Source: Prochlorococcus marinus XMU1405
Lineage (GTDB): Bacteria > Cyanobacteriota > Cyanobacteriia > PCC-6307 > Cyanobiaceae
Assembly: GCF_017696275.1 (NCBI RefSeq)
Contig: NZ_JAAORF010000003.1
Span: forward strand, 248,001 to 312,000
Reading direction: 5' to 3'
DNA length: 64,000 nt
Each line of letters starts with the position of its first letter. Positions within the stretch are counted from its first letter, which is position 1. Below are positions 9,293 through 17,335 of the stretch, in pieces. Below the pieces are notes generated by a model. It was not told the DNA's origin and made no database searches. It saw nothing but the letters and a program-made list of their open reading frames with translations. The position numbers were made by a program, and so were the translations under genes.

Positions 9293-9955
9293 ATGACTGT
9301 ATCTGCTCCTTATTACGGCGAAAACACCGTTATGAGGACTCCTCCCCCTGATCTCCCCTCTCTTTTACTGAAAGAGAGAATAGTTTATCTTGGTTTACCG
9401 TTATTTTCTGATGATGATGCGAAAAGACAACTAGGAATGGATGTGACTGAGCTAATCATTGCTCAACTTCTTTATCTAGAGTTTGAGGATCCAGAAAAAC
9501 CAATCTATTTCTATATCAATTCAACAGGGACAAGTTGGTACACCGGTGATGCAGTTGGTTTTGAAACAGAAGCTTTCGCTATCTGCGACACAATAAGCTA
9601 TATCAAGCCTCCAGTACACACAATATGTATCGGACAAGCAATGGGGACTGCTGCAGTTATCCTTTCAGCTGGCACTAAGGGACAAAGAGCCGCTCTACCA
9701 CATGCTTCTATTGTGTTACATCAACCTATAAGCGGAGCAAGAGGTCAAGCAACCGATATCCAAATAAGAGCTGAGGAAGTTTTGAAAAATAAAAAATCAA
9801 TGCTGGAGATTTTATCTCGTAATACTGGAAAGACTATCGAAGAACTCTCAAAAGACTCTGACAGGATGAGTTATCTCAACCCTCAAGAAGCACTTGATTA
9901 TGGAGTTATCGATAGAATACTCACAAGTCAAAAAGATTTACCAAAAAAAATTTAA
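9293..9955 (+). CDS. clpR: ClpR, inactive ClpP-family subunit
   Basis: The protein aligns along the whole ClpP fold (VYLGLPL, IYFYINSTGTS, RAALPHASIVLHQP), but the catalytic serine motif GQAASMGA is replaced by GQAMGTAA, putting Gly at the nucleophile position (about residue 118). The His in VLHQP (about 143) is kept. This is the hallmark of ClpR, which in cyanobacteria forms a mixed ring with an active ClpP. I start at the ATG at 9293; a TTG at 9284 would add three residues. It is followed 24 bp later by an active clpP, so the pair probably forms one operon and one protease core. Confidence 0.93.
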   Translation: MTVSAPYYGENTVMRTPPPDLPSLLLKERIVYLGLPLFSDDDAKRQLGMDVTELIIAQLLYLEFEDPEKPIYFYINSTGTSWYTGDAVGFETEAFAICDTISYIKPPVHTICIGQAMGTAAVILSAGTKGQRAALPHASIVLHQPISGARGQATDIQIRAEEVLKNKKSMLEILSRNTGKTIEELSKDSDRMSYLNPQEALDYGVIDRILTSQKDLPKKI

Positions 9956-9979
9956 CCTTCACAAAACTATTTTAAAATC

Positions 9980-10591
9980 ATGCCAATAGGAACTCCAAGC
10001 GTGCCTTATAGACTTCCAGGAAGTCAATACGAAAGATGGGTTGACATATACACAAGACTAGGTGTTGAAAGAATTCTTTTTCTTGGACAGGAAGTTAATG
10101 ATGGTATTGCTAATAGCCTTGTTGCACAAATGCTTTATCTTGATTCTGATGATAATTCCAAACCTATCTATCTATATATAAATAGCCCAGGAGGATCAGT
10201 TACTGCTGGCTTGGCTATTTATGACACAATCAAATACGTAAAAAGTGATGTAGTAACAATCTGCGTAGGCCTCGCAGCCTCAATGGGAGCATTCCTTTTG
10301 GCCGCTGGCACAAAAGGTAAAAGAGTTGCTTTGCCTCACAGCAGAATAATGATTCATCAACCCCTAGGAGGAACTTCTCAACGTCAAGCAAGTGATATTG
10401 AAATAGAAGCTAAGGAAATTTTAAGAATTAAAGATATGTTAAATATGTCTATGGCAGATATGACAGGCCAATCATTTGAGAAAATTGAAAAGGATACCGA
10501 TAGGGATTATTTTCTAAGTGCGGAAGAAGCAAAAAACTATGGCTTAATTGATAGAGTAATCACACATCCAAGTGAAGCAAATCAGTCTTAA
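9980..10591 (+). CDS. clpP: ATP-dependent Clp protease proteolytic subunit
   Basis: An active ClpP: Ser about 101 in GLAASMGAF, His about 126 in MIHQPLGG and Asp about 176 in [13 protein letters not shown] form the triad. The oxyanion-hole GGSVTAG is intact. 203 residues is normal, with only a short N-terminal leader. It directly follows clpR on the same strand, matching the cyanobacterial ClpP3/ClpR arrangement, in which the mixed ring works with ClpC. The housekeeping pairing is inferred from gene order. Confidence 0.96.
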   Translation: MPIGTPSVPYRLPGSQYERWVDIYTRLGVERILFLGQEVNDGIANSLVAQMLYLDSDDNSKPIYLYINSPGGSVTAGLAIYDTIKYVKSDVVTICVGLAASMGAFLLAAGTKGKRVALPHSRIMIHQPLGGTSQRQASDIEIEAKEILRIKDMLNMSMADMTGQSFEKIEKDTDRDYFLSAEEAKNYGLIDRVITHPSEANQS

Positions 10592-10695
10592 ATTTTCTAA
10601 ATAAATATTTTAATTTTTAAATTAATAATTTTTTGGTTTATATACACCTTTAATGTCTAAAATATTAATTATCAAATGCAAAGAAGCTCTAACTA

Positions 10696-11685
10696 ATGAC
10701 TCAACTCTTCTACGACTCAGATGCTGATCTTAGTCTTTTAAATAATAAAACAATAGCAATTATTGGATATGGTTCACAAGGTCATGCACATGCCCTAAAC
10801 CTTAAAGATAGCGGTATGGATGTAATTGTTGGTTTATATGAAGGAAGTAAGTCTGAAAGCAAAGCTATTAGCGATGGCTTACAAGTATTTAGCGTTTCTG
10901 AAGCTTGCAAAAAAGCAGACTGGATTATGATTCTCCTCCCAGATGAGTTTCAGAAAGATGTTTACCTTAAAGAAATAGAACCAAACTTAAAAGAAGGAAA
11001 GATATTAAGTTTTGCTCACGGTTTTAATATTAGATTCGAACTTATCAAACCTCCTAGTTTTGTGGATGTTGTAATGATTGCTCCAAAAGGACCTGGACAC
11101 ACTGTCCGTTGGGAATATCAAAATGGTCAAGGTGTGCCTGCACTTTTCGCGGTAGAACAGGATTCTTCTGGAAATGCAAGATCATTGGCGATGGCTTACG
11201 CTAAAGGGATTGGCGGAACGAGAGCTGGGATACTTGAAACAAATTTCAAAGAAGAAACAGAAACTGATTTATTTGGAGAACAAGCGGTTTTGTGCGGAGG
11301 ATTATCAGAACTCGTCAAATCAGGCTTCGAAACTCTTGTAGAGGCAGGATATCAGCCCGAACTTGCTTACTTCGAATGCTTGCATGAAGTTAAACTTATT
11401 GTTGATTTAATGGTGAAGGGAGGCTTATCTCAAATGAGAGATTCCATTTCAAATACTGCAGAATATGGAGATTATGTAAGTGGTAAAAGACTTATCAATA
11501 GTGATACAAAGAGGGAAATGCAGAAAATTCTTAAAGATATTCAAGATGGAACTTTCGCTAAGAATTTTGTTGAAGAATGCGATAAAAACAAACCCTTAAT
11601 GACAAAATTAAGAGAAGAGAACTCAAAACATGAAATTGAGAAAGTGGGTAAAGGTCTGCGCTCCATGTTCAGTTGGCTGAAATAA
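10696..11685 (+). CDS. ilvC: Ketol-acid reductoisomerase
   Basis: NADPH- and Mg-dependent enzyme that isomerises and reduces acetolactate or acetohydroxybutyrate in valine, leucine and isoleucine synthesis. The Rossmann motif [15 protein letters not shown] is at residues 22-36, SFAHGFNI near 105, and MIAPKGPGH near 130. The C-terminal knotted domain carries [16 protein letters not shown] (about 190-205) and VEECDKNK. At 329 residues it is the short class I form. The 3' end overlaps the TTG start of cobD by 13 nt. The preceding 104-bp gap probably holds its promoter. Confidence 0.97.
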   Translation: MTQLFYDSDADLSLLNNKTIAIIGYGSQGHAHALNLKDSGMDVIVGLYEGSKSESKAISDGLQVFSVSEACKKADWIMILLPDEFQKDVYLKEIEPNLKEGKILSFAHGFNIRFELIKPPSFVDVVMIAPKGPGHTVRWEYQNGQGVPALFAVEQDSSGNARSLAMAYAKGIGGTRAGILETNFKEETETDLFGEQAVLCGGLSELVKSGFETLVEAGYQPELAYFECLHEVKLIVDLMVKGGLSQMRDSISNTAEYGDYVSGKRLINSDTKREMQKILKDIQDGTFAKNFVEECDKNKPLMTKLREENSKHEIEKVGKGLRSMFSWLK

Positions 11686-12698
11686 ATTTACTTTTACTAT
11701 TTCTTGGATCGATTGGTTTTGATTTATTGATCGGCGATCCAAGATTCTTAATCCACCCTGTTCAAGTAATTGGCTTTTACATAAAAAAAATATCTGATTA
11801 CCTCATAAATAATTTTGGGAAAAATAAAAATATATTGTTTTGGGGAGGTTTAATCTTAGCTATATCAACTATTGGAATAAGTTTTGGTATAGGTAAATTG
11901 ATAGAACTCAGTTATGCGCAATCAAGAAATAATTTTTTTGGTGGATTGCTAATTTTTTTTGGACTTTCAAGTTGTATTGCGACTAAGGGACTTATTTCAA
12001 GTGTGAAAGAGATTTCAGAGCTAATAGAACGCGAAGAAATTAATGACCAAAATAAGAAAATAATCAAAGATAAGGTACAAAGGATAGTAAGTAGGGATGT
12101 AAGTTCATCTTCTTTAGAACATCTTTTGAGATCAAGTACAGAGAGTCTTACCGAAAATTCCGTTGATGGAATATTTGGGCCATTATTTTGGATTTTTATT
12201 GGAATTTTTTTTATGAAATTTTCAATTTTTCTACCAGGGCCTTTATCACTTGGCTTTTCTTATAAAGCCATAAGTACTTTAGATTCAATGATAGGTTACA
12301 AATATGATTATTTTAGATATTTAGGTTTTTTTAGTGCAAAAATCGAAGATATTTTTACGTTTGTTCCTTCAAGATTAGTTTTAATCACATTACCTTTAGT
12401 TAGTACCAAAATTAATGAGTATGGAACAATAATAAAAAAAAGCTATCTTGATGGTAAAAAATATGATTCGCCTAATGCTGGGATTTCAGAAGCTATATTT
12501 GCTTATATTTCTGGTACAAAATTGGGTGGAGAAAGTAAATATAAAAATGAGATTATTGAAAAGCCAATAATCAATGAGAATGGAGATGATTGCACTGGAG
12601 AGAAAATTAAATTAATTTGTCAATTAATTTTAAGATTACAATTTTTATGGATAATAATTTTTGTCTTAATTTTTTTTATAATTTCAACTTTAATTTAA
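11673..12698 (+). CDS. cobD: Adenosylcobinamide-phosphate synthase CobD/CbiB
   Basis: Integral membrane enzyme that attaches (R)-1-amino-2-propanol phosphate to adenosylcobyric acid in corrinoid synthesis. The family start [19 protein letters not shown] lies at residues 15-33, followed by several hydrophobic helices. The conserved loop [15 protein letters not shown] is near residue 158-172, and [13 protein letters not shown] near 265. The TTG at 11673, inside ilvC, gives a family-like N-terminus; no ATG occurs early. The extreme C-terminus is one more hydrophobic helix. Marine picocyanobacteria make pseudocobalamin, which this enzyme would serve. Confidence 0.93.
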   Translation: MAEINLLLLFLGSIGFDLLIGDPRFLIHPVQVIGFYIKKISDYLINNFGKNKNILFWGGLILAISTIGISFGIGKLIELSYAQSRNNFFGGLLIFFGLSSCIATKGLISSVKEISELIEREEINDQNKKIIKDKVQRIVSRDVSSSSLEHLLRSSTESLTENSVDGIFGPLFWIFIGIFFMKFSIFLPGPLSLGFSYKAISTLDSMIGYKYDYFRYLGFFSAKIEDIFTFVPSRLVLITLPLVSTKINEYGTIIKKSYLDGKKYDSPNAGISEAIFAYISGTKLGGESKYKNEIIEKPIINENGDDCTGEKIKLICQLILRLQFLWIIIFVLIFFIISTLI

Positions 12699-12743
12699 TA
12701 ATAAATTAGTTATAAAATTACTAGAATAATTGATAAAAATTCT

Positions 12744-12989
12744 ATGCAAGAAAACGGCTCTCCAATAGAAAATCAAAATGATGATTTTACTAATACATCA
12801 TCAAGTGATAATGAATACTCAAAATGGGTAGACAATCAGGGAGATGAGGTAAAGAATGTTTTTGGATTTAATAGCAGTGCTGAACTTGTAAATGGTAGAG
12901 CAGCAATGATCGGATTCCTAATGCTCATATTAACCGAGTTAGTTTTTAGCGGCAGACCTGTTACTTCTTCAATTTTTGGTATTAATTAA
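12744..12989 (+). CDS. hli: High-light-inducible protein (Hli)
   Basis: A one-helix chlorophyll a/b-binding-like protein of 81 residues. The signature ELVNGRAAMIGFLMLI (about 47-62) contains the E, N and R residues that bind chlorophyll in the thylakoid membrane, and the helix continues into a second short hydrophobic part. The N-terminal half is polar and acidic, longer than in the smallest Hli proteins, with a conserved W (SKWVDNQGDEVKNVFGFN). Hli proteins bind pigments and dissipate energy or protect photosystem assembly intermediates under light stress. Which hli number it is cannot be settled. It starts two bases before the next small gene's ATG region. Confidence 0.93.
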   Translation: MQENGSPIENQNDDFTNTSSSDNEYSKWVDNQGDEVKNVFGFNSSAELVNGRAAMIGFLMLILTELVFSGRPVTSSIFGIN

Positions 12990-12991
12990 AA

Positions 12992-13204
12992 ATGGAAGCA
13001 AAAAAATCTAATCCAATAAAAGTATTCTTATACATATCTGTATGGGTAATTATTTGGGGCACTATAGGATCTTTAGTCGATTTCCCTCTATACAAAAATA
13101 AAATCTACTTAGAAGGAAGCATATATCAATATCTTACTTTCACAGTTACAGCGATTATTTCTATTATATCTGCAAAGTTTTTTTATAAGAAAATTGATTT
13201 ATAA
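12992..13204 (+). CDS. Small two-helix membrane protein
   Basis: A 70-residue protein with two hydrophobic helices (about residues 9-31 with VFLYISVWVIIWGTIGSLVDF, and 44-62 with YLTFTVTAIISIISAKFF), a polar link KNKIYLEGS between, and a basic C-terminus. The ATG lies two bases after the hli stop, so it is probably cotranscribed with hli. I know no function. It ends tail-to-tail with the next minus-strand gene, with 6 nt shared between their coding ends. Confidence 0.75.
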   Translation: MEAKKSNPIKVFLYISVWVIIWGTIGSLVDFPLYKNKIYLEGSIYQYLTFTVTAIISIISAKFFYKKIDL

Positions 13205-13456
13205 AAACTTGTACCTAAATTTCTTAATAATTTTGGCTGGTTCTTTGCTTTCATTAGACTCGTAAAGTATCCACTTATGTGTCTCAGTGTCATGATCACA
13301 ACCATAATTTCCAGATTGGTTATCGTAACTTGAAAGATATGAATGACAATTTTGGTCTGCCTCAAAAGCAGAGTCATAACCTGTTAGAAAATATATCAAA
13401 AATAAAACAGTTATTAACAAAAAAAATACTTGAGAAACTAAATTAACTACCTTCAT
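13199..13456 (-). CDS. Small membrane-anchored, cysteine-containing protein
   Basis: 85 residues: an N-terminal hydrophobic helix (about 5-25, LVSQVFFLLITVLFLIYFLTG), then a polar domain that has two cysteines (NCHSY and YGCDHD), so a disulfide outside the cytoplasm is possible. The C-terminus is lysine/arginine rich. The function is unknown. It is the last of three consecutive minus-strand small genes and overlaps the plus-strand neighbour's end by 6 nt. The start ATG at 13456 is supported by the immediate helix. Confidence 0.65.
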   Translation of the reverse strand: MKVVNLVSQVFFLLITVLFLIYFLTGYDSAFEADQNCHSYLSSYDNQSGNYGCDHDTETHKWILYESNESKEPAKIIKKFRYKFL

Positions 13457-13514
13457 GAAATATTCTAAAATTTAAATATATCATCTAATAAAATTTTTCG
13501 ATCTAAAAATATAG

Positions 13515-13766
13515 CTAACGACCAACATTAAATACAAAGTCGTGGAATGCTTGATTCTTTAAATACAGGATGACTAGCAATACTAAAATCATATTTAAGC
13601 CTATTACTATTGATCCAAAAATATTTATTTGTTTTTTACCTGGCAAAGTGTAAGTAAATTTCTTGCCTTTAAGAAAACCAGCTAAGCCTTTTTTTTCTTT
13701 TTTTTCTTTTATTTGAGTATTTTGAATATTTTTCTTAACTTCATTATCAGAAAAACCTTTTACCAT
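13515..13766 (-). CDS. Small single-helix membrane protein, basic N-terminus
   Basis: 83 residues with a very lysine-rich soluble N-terminus (about 1-50, including a run KEKKEKKGLAGFLKGKK) and one transmembrane helix (about 51-68, IVIGLNMILVLLVILYL). The positive-inside rule puts the basic part in the cytoplasm, and a short tail HDFVFNVGR outside. I see no named family. A basic, cytoplasm-facing anchor could bind membrane surfaces or nucleic acid, but this is speculation. The gene sits between two other small unknown genes on the same strand. Confidence 0.65.
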   Translation of the reverse strand: MVKGFSDNEVKKNIQNTQIKEKKEKKGLAGFLKGKKFTYTLPGKKQINIFGSIVIGLNMILVLLVILYLKNQAFHDFVFNVGR

Positions 13767-13821
13767 TACAAATTAAATAACAAAATTTATAATATTCCAA
13801 AAAAATAAATTATTTTAATAA

Positions 13822-14133
13822 TTAACAATTTTTAATCACATATGGGATCATTAATGAAATTCTCTCATTTGAGAAATTATTAAAAAAATAAGCTTCAATA
13901 ATTTCCGTTTGCAGCCCCAATAAACTTGATTGACATTTGAATCTATTTTGGTCAAATACTACTAATTGAAGTTTTTCTATTTCAGAAACTAATTCTTTAC
14001 ATAATTGGGTTCGAGAATCTTTAAAACAATTACTAGATTGTTTTAAAATCTTAGACTTTTTTGGTATCGTTTCAGCCATCACAAAATTAGATAACAACAA
14101 AAATTTCAGGAATAAAATAGTTAAACATTTCAT
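13822..14133 (-). CDS. Small exported protein of unknown function
   Basis: 103 residues with a classical signal peptide (MKCLTILFLKFLLLSNFVMA, likely cleavage after VMA about residue 20). The mature part of about 83 residues has four cysteines (SNCFKD, QLCKE, FKCQSS, IKNC at the very end), consistent with two disulfides in the periplasm or lumen. No family is recognised. It lies 134 bp downstream of hupB on the same strand, beyond the hupB terminator. Confidence 0.7.
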   Translation of the reverse strand: MKCLTILFLKFLLLSNFVMAETIPKKSKILKQSSNCFKDSRTQLCKELVSEIEKLQLVVFDQNRFKCQSSLLGLQTEIIEAYFFNNFSNERISLMIPYVIKNC

Positions 14134-14209
14134 TACTTCTTAAGATTTCAAAACTTTGGATACCTTGATAAGAGTGTTGGTCATTTAGCTAATTGCATTT
14201 TATTGCGAT

Positions 14210-14236
14210 AAAAAAAGATGCCCTAAAAGAGCACCT
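14210..14236 (-). terminator. Rho-independent terminator of hupB
   Basis: On the minus strand AGGTGCTC pairs with GGGCATCT around a TTTTA loop (14216-14236; 8 bp with two G-U pairs), followed by a run of seven T (14210-14216). It lies 31 bp after the hupB stop codon. Confidence 0.75.
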
Positions 14237-14267
14237 TGTTATTAAAGGAAGAAATAGATTTAAAAGA

Positions 14268-14543
14268 TTACCCTTGAACTCTATCCTTAAAAAGTTTACC
14301 TGCAGAGAATGTTGGAACTCTTTTAGCGGGTATTGCTATTTTTTCGCCTGTCTTAGGGTTTAATCCCTGTCTTGCAGAACGATCTCTTGGTTCAAAAGAA
14401 CCAAATCCTAGTATAGAGACTTTTTTGCCTTCCACTACTGAATCAACAATAGTTTCAATAGCTGCATCAACAACTAAAGAAACATCCGTTTTTGTGAGCT
14501 CTGTACGAGCTGCAACAAGATTTACTAAATCAGCTTTGTTCAT
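14268..14543 (-). CDS. hupB: DNA-binding protein HU
   Basis: Histone-like protein of 91 residues that bends and compacts DNA as a dimer. The family pattern is complete: MNKADLVNLVAARTELTK, the dimer helix VVDAAIETIVDSV, and VSILGFGSFEPRDRSARQGLNP, which contains the GFGxFxxxxRxxRxGxNPxTG signature at the base of the DNA-binding arms. The arms continue as KTGEKIAIPAKRVPTFSAG. It is monocistronic: a clear terminator follows and a long untranslated gap precedes it, as expected for a strongly expressed gene. Confidence 0.97.
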   Translation of the reverse strand: MNKADLVNLVAARTELTKTDVSLVVDAAIETIVDSVVEGKKVSILGFGSFEPRDRSARQGLNPKTGEKIAIPAKRVPTFSAGKLFKDRVQG

Positions 14544-15168
14544 TGAAATTTAAATTAAAGCTAAGGGTTAAAAAAAAAGATTTAAATCAGTTTTAAACCT
14601 TGAACTTTCACATCATATGGAGCAAATACAAATACGGCAACCGAAAATGCCGGCGGCGCAAAGCTTTATACAAATTTTAGGGACATTTTGATCAACTTAA
14701 TTTATTTTTTACAGCCGTGCTTTTTTATTTATAAAAAATAGCCTCCTCATTTAGAGAACAGCAAAAAGCATTGGTGTCACTGAATTTAGTACTAAAAATC
14801 TAACTACATTTAGCAAAGGGGCAAAATGTCAAAGAGGGGTAAATTTAAGAATTTGAGCTATTTATTATGATTTATTAATTTTCAGATATATTTCCTTCTC
14901 ATCACATGAAAAAACACAATTTGTATTTTGAAATCAAGAAAAATCTAGTTTTCTCATTATTAAAATTTCTCTATAAATCGTTTTATGCACTTAGCAGATG
15001 GACGAAGAAATTGTAATTTATTAGAAAATTAATACTCTCCAAGATCTAATAAAGTTGATTAGTGAAGCCTTAAATTTGAGTTTTTTTTTTAATTTTGCAT
15101 CTATTATTCAAATAACAGTAATTTAAATAAATTATCTCAATATTTAACTAATCAATGATAGAGAGAAA
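14544..15168. other. 625-bp gap between hupB and the debranching enzyme gene
   Basis: The longest gap in the window. On the minus strand a possible hupB promoter is TTGATC (14690-14695) and TATAAA (14665-14670), spaced by 19 bp, which is long. A small GC-rich island, GCCGGCGGCGC, sits at about 14649-14659, inside the would-be hupB leader. A 36-codon plus-strand frame is listed separately. Nothing in the rest looks like a tRNA, an IS end or a longer frame. The first bases after the hupB start are a T-rich leader. Confidence 0.4.
14906..15016 (+). CDS. Possible 36-residue basic microprotein
   Basis: ATG to TAA encodes a peptide starting MKKHNLYFEIKKNL and ending SRWTKKL, with an amphipathic aromatic/lysine middle (LLKFLYKSFYAL). 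There is no Shine-Dalgarno sequence, and AT-rich gaps give such frames by chance, so the case rests only on the balanced composition and position in the largest gap. Confidence 0.3.
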   Translation: MKKHNLYFEIKKNLVFSLLKFLYKSFYALSRWTKKL

Positions 15169-17202
15169 GTGATTCATCTCAATAAAGGTAACCCATTTCC
15201 TTTAGGGAGTTCTCTAACTTCACAAGGGGTTAATTTTTCCTTAATAGCCACAAATGCAGAATATGTAGAAATCTTATTGTTTGAGAAAGAGGACTCTATT
15301 TCACCAAAAAGCATATTCAAATTAGATCAGACTCATAATAAAGGTCCTTACTGGCATGCGGAAATAAAAAATCTAGATGAAGGTTGTATTTATGCTTTTA
15401 GAGTGAAACAAAAAAATAATGAAATTAATAATAACTATGAAAAAAAAGTATTACTTGATCCATGTTCACGAGGTATTACCGGATGGGAAAGTTATAAAAG
15501 AGAAAATGCATTAAAAACGCAAGAAAACACTAATTCTTGTCTTAAAAGTGTTGTTTGCGATAGAAAATTATTTAATTTTAAGGATTATCCAAGACCGAAA
15601 CATTCTTGGGAAGAAACTATTATTTATGAACTCCATATCAAAGCTTTCACTGAATCAAGTGATAAAGATGAAAGTTGTTTTAAGAAATTTTTAAAAAAAA
15701 TTCCGTATCTCAAAGAACTGGGTATTACAACAATTGAATTACTTCCAATTTTTTGTTTTGATCCTACTGACGCCCCAAATGGTCTAAAAAATTTTTGGGG
15801 TTATAGTCCAATTAATTGGTTTACTCCGCATTTTGAATATCTTTCGAATGAATCCGCCAAAAAGAACAGAGAGGAATTTAGAAAATTTGTAGAGGAATGT
15901 CATAAAGCAGAAATTGAAGTTATCTTAGATGTTGTATACAATCACACTTCCGAAGGTGATTCAAAAGGGCCAGCAATATCTTGGAAAGGTATAGATGAAA
16001 ATCTTTATTACTTTATTGGAAAAGATAAAAATTATCAGGACGTCTCCGGATGTGGTAATACTATTGCAGCAAACAGAGGATTAGTTAGAAAACTAATAAT
16101 TGAATCATTAAAATGTTGGGCGAGTGAATTAGGAGTTGATGGTTTTAGATTTGATTTAGGAATTGCCCTCTCAAGAGGAGAAAATCTTTCACCGCTTGAT
16201 AATCCTCCAATTTTTGAAGATATAGAATGTGAACCAGAACTTATCGATATCAAGTTCATTAGTGAGCCATGGGATTGTGGCGGTTTATATAAATTAGGTG
16301 ATTTCCCATCTAAGAATACTTTCACTTGGAATGGTCATTTTAGAGATGACTTAAGGAGATTTTGGAAGGGGGATAAAGATACAGCTTGGAATATGAGCGA
16401 TAAAATAAAAGGTACTCCATCTATTTATAAAGAAGATAATATTTTCCCAAAGTCGATAAATTTTATTACTTCACATGATGGATTTACTCTAAAAGACTTA
16501 GTAACTTTCAATAGAAAACATAATTTTGCCAATAGAGAACAAAATAGAGATGGAGATAACCATAACAATTCTTGGAATCATGGAACAGAGGGACCAACTA
16601 CGAACTTTTTAATCAATAATTTAAGAAAAAGACAACAAAAAAATCTTATTCTTAGTTTACTTATCTCTAAAGGTGTTCCAATGATACTTATGGGTGATGA
16701 GATAGGAAGATCACAAGGCGGGAACAATAATTCTTGGTGCCAAAATAATTTATTGGGCTGGATGAATTGGGAACATGGTCAACAAGATTTAGAATTATTT
16801 GAATATTTTAAATACGTCATAAAAATCCGAAAAAAACTAATAAAAATTTTCAATCCATCATTCTTCCCTAATAATCAAACCAATGAACTTATTCCAACAT
16901 ATCATTGGCATGGAACAAAGTTAGATAGCCCTGATTGGAGTAGTTGGTCTCACACAGTTGCCTTTAGCATTAACAAAGGCAATACTAATCCGCTGGTCTG
17001 GATAGGTTTAAATGCATATTCAAAAAGTATCGATTTCCACTTGCCGAAATGTAAATATAATTGGTTAAAAGTTATTGATACTAGCATGTCTGAGATTTTT
17101 GAACCCTTAACTATTAATGAAAAATCTGTTTCAATAAAGAGTAGAAGCTCTTTATTAATCATTTCAGAAGAAGTATTTGGGGCAAAAAATAATTTATTCT
17201 AA
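15169..17202 (+). CDS. glgX: Isoamylase-type glycogen debranching enzyme (GH13)
   Basis: Hydrolyses alpha-1,6 branches in glycogen, the storage polymer that Prochlorococcus builds by day and burns at night. An N-terminal CBM48 (KGNPFPLGSSLTSQGVNFSL, 5-24) is followed by the GH13 barrel. The conserved regions are DVVYNHTSEG (about 255), DGFRFDLG with the nucleophile Asp (about 324), ISEPWDCGG with the acid/base Glu (about 366) and FITSHDGFTLKD (about 430). The start is a GTG at 15169, giving the family N-terminus; 677 residues is normal. Whether it is closer to GlgX or TreX cannot be told. tRNA-Gly lies on the other strand 1 bp beyond its stop. Confidence 0.92.
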   Translation: MIHLNKGNPFPLGSSLTSQGVNFSLIATNAEYVEILLFEKEDSISPKSIFKLDQTHNKGPYWHAEIKNLDEGCIYAFRVKQKNNEINNNYEKKVLLDPCSRGITGWESYKRENALKTQENTNSCLKSVVCDRKLFNFKDYPRPKHSWEETIIYELHIKAFTESSDKDESCFKKFLKKIPYLKELGITTIELLPIFCFDPTDAPNGLKNFWGYSPINWFTPHFEYLSNESAKKNREEFRKFVEECHKAEIEVILDVVYNHTSEGDSKGPAISWKGIDENLYYFIGKDKNYQDVSGCGNTIAANRGLVRKLIIESLKCWASELGVDGFRFDLGIALSRGENLSPLDNPPIFEDIECEPELIDIKFISEPWDCGGLYKLGDFPSKNTFTWNGHFRDDLRRFWKGDKDTAWNMSDKIKGTPSIYKEDNIFPKSINFITSHDGFTLKDLVTFNRKHNFANREQNRDGDNHNNSWNHGTEGPTTNFLINNLRKRQQKNLILSLLISKGVPMILMGDEIGRSQGGNNNSWCQNNLLGWMNWEHGQQDLELFEYFKYVIKIRKKLIKIFNPSFFPNNQTNELIPTYHWHGTKLDSPDWSSWSHTVAFSINKGNTNPLVWIGLNAYSKSIDFHLPKCKYNWLKVIDTSMSEIFEPLTINEKSVSIKSRSSLLIISEEVFGAKNNLF

Positions 17203-17203
17203 A

Positions 17204-17274
17204 AGCGGGCGGCGGGAATCGAACCCGCATCTTCAGCTTGGAAGGCTGAGGTTTTACCACTAAACCACGCCCGC
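17204..17274 (-). tRNA. trnG: tRNA-Gly (TCC)
   Basis: On the minus strand GCGGGCG pairs with CGCCCGC as the acceptor stem. The anticodon arm is TCAGC, loop CTTCCAA, GCTGA with anticodon TCC, and the T arm has GGTTCGATTCC. No CCA is encoded. It is squeezed between the glgX stop (17202) and the transporter gene. Confidence 0.95.
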
Positions 17275-17335
17275 ATTAAGTAATAGAATTACCATTGCAA
17301 TAATACATTATCAAACAATCAACAAAGTAAAAAGA

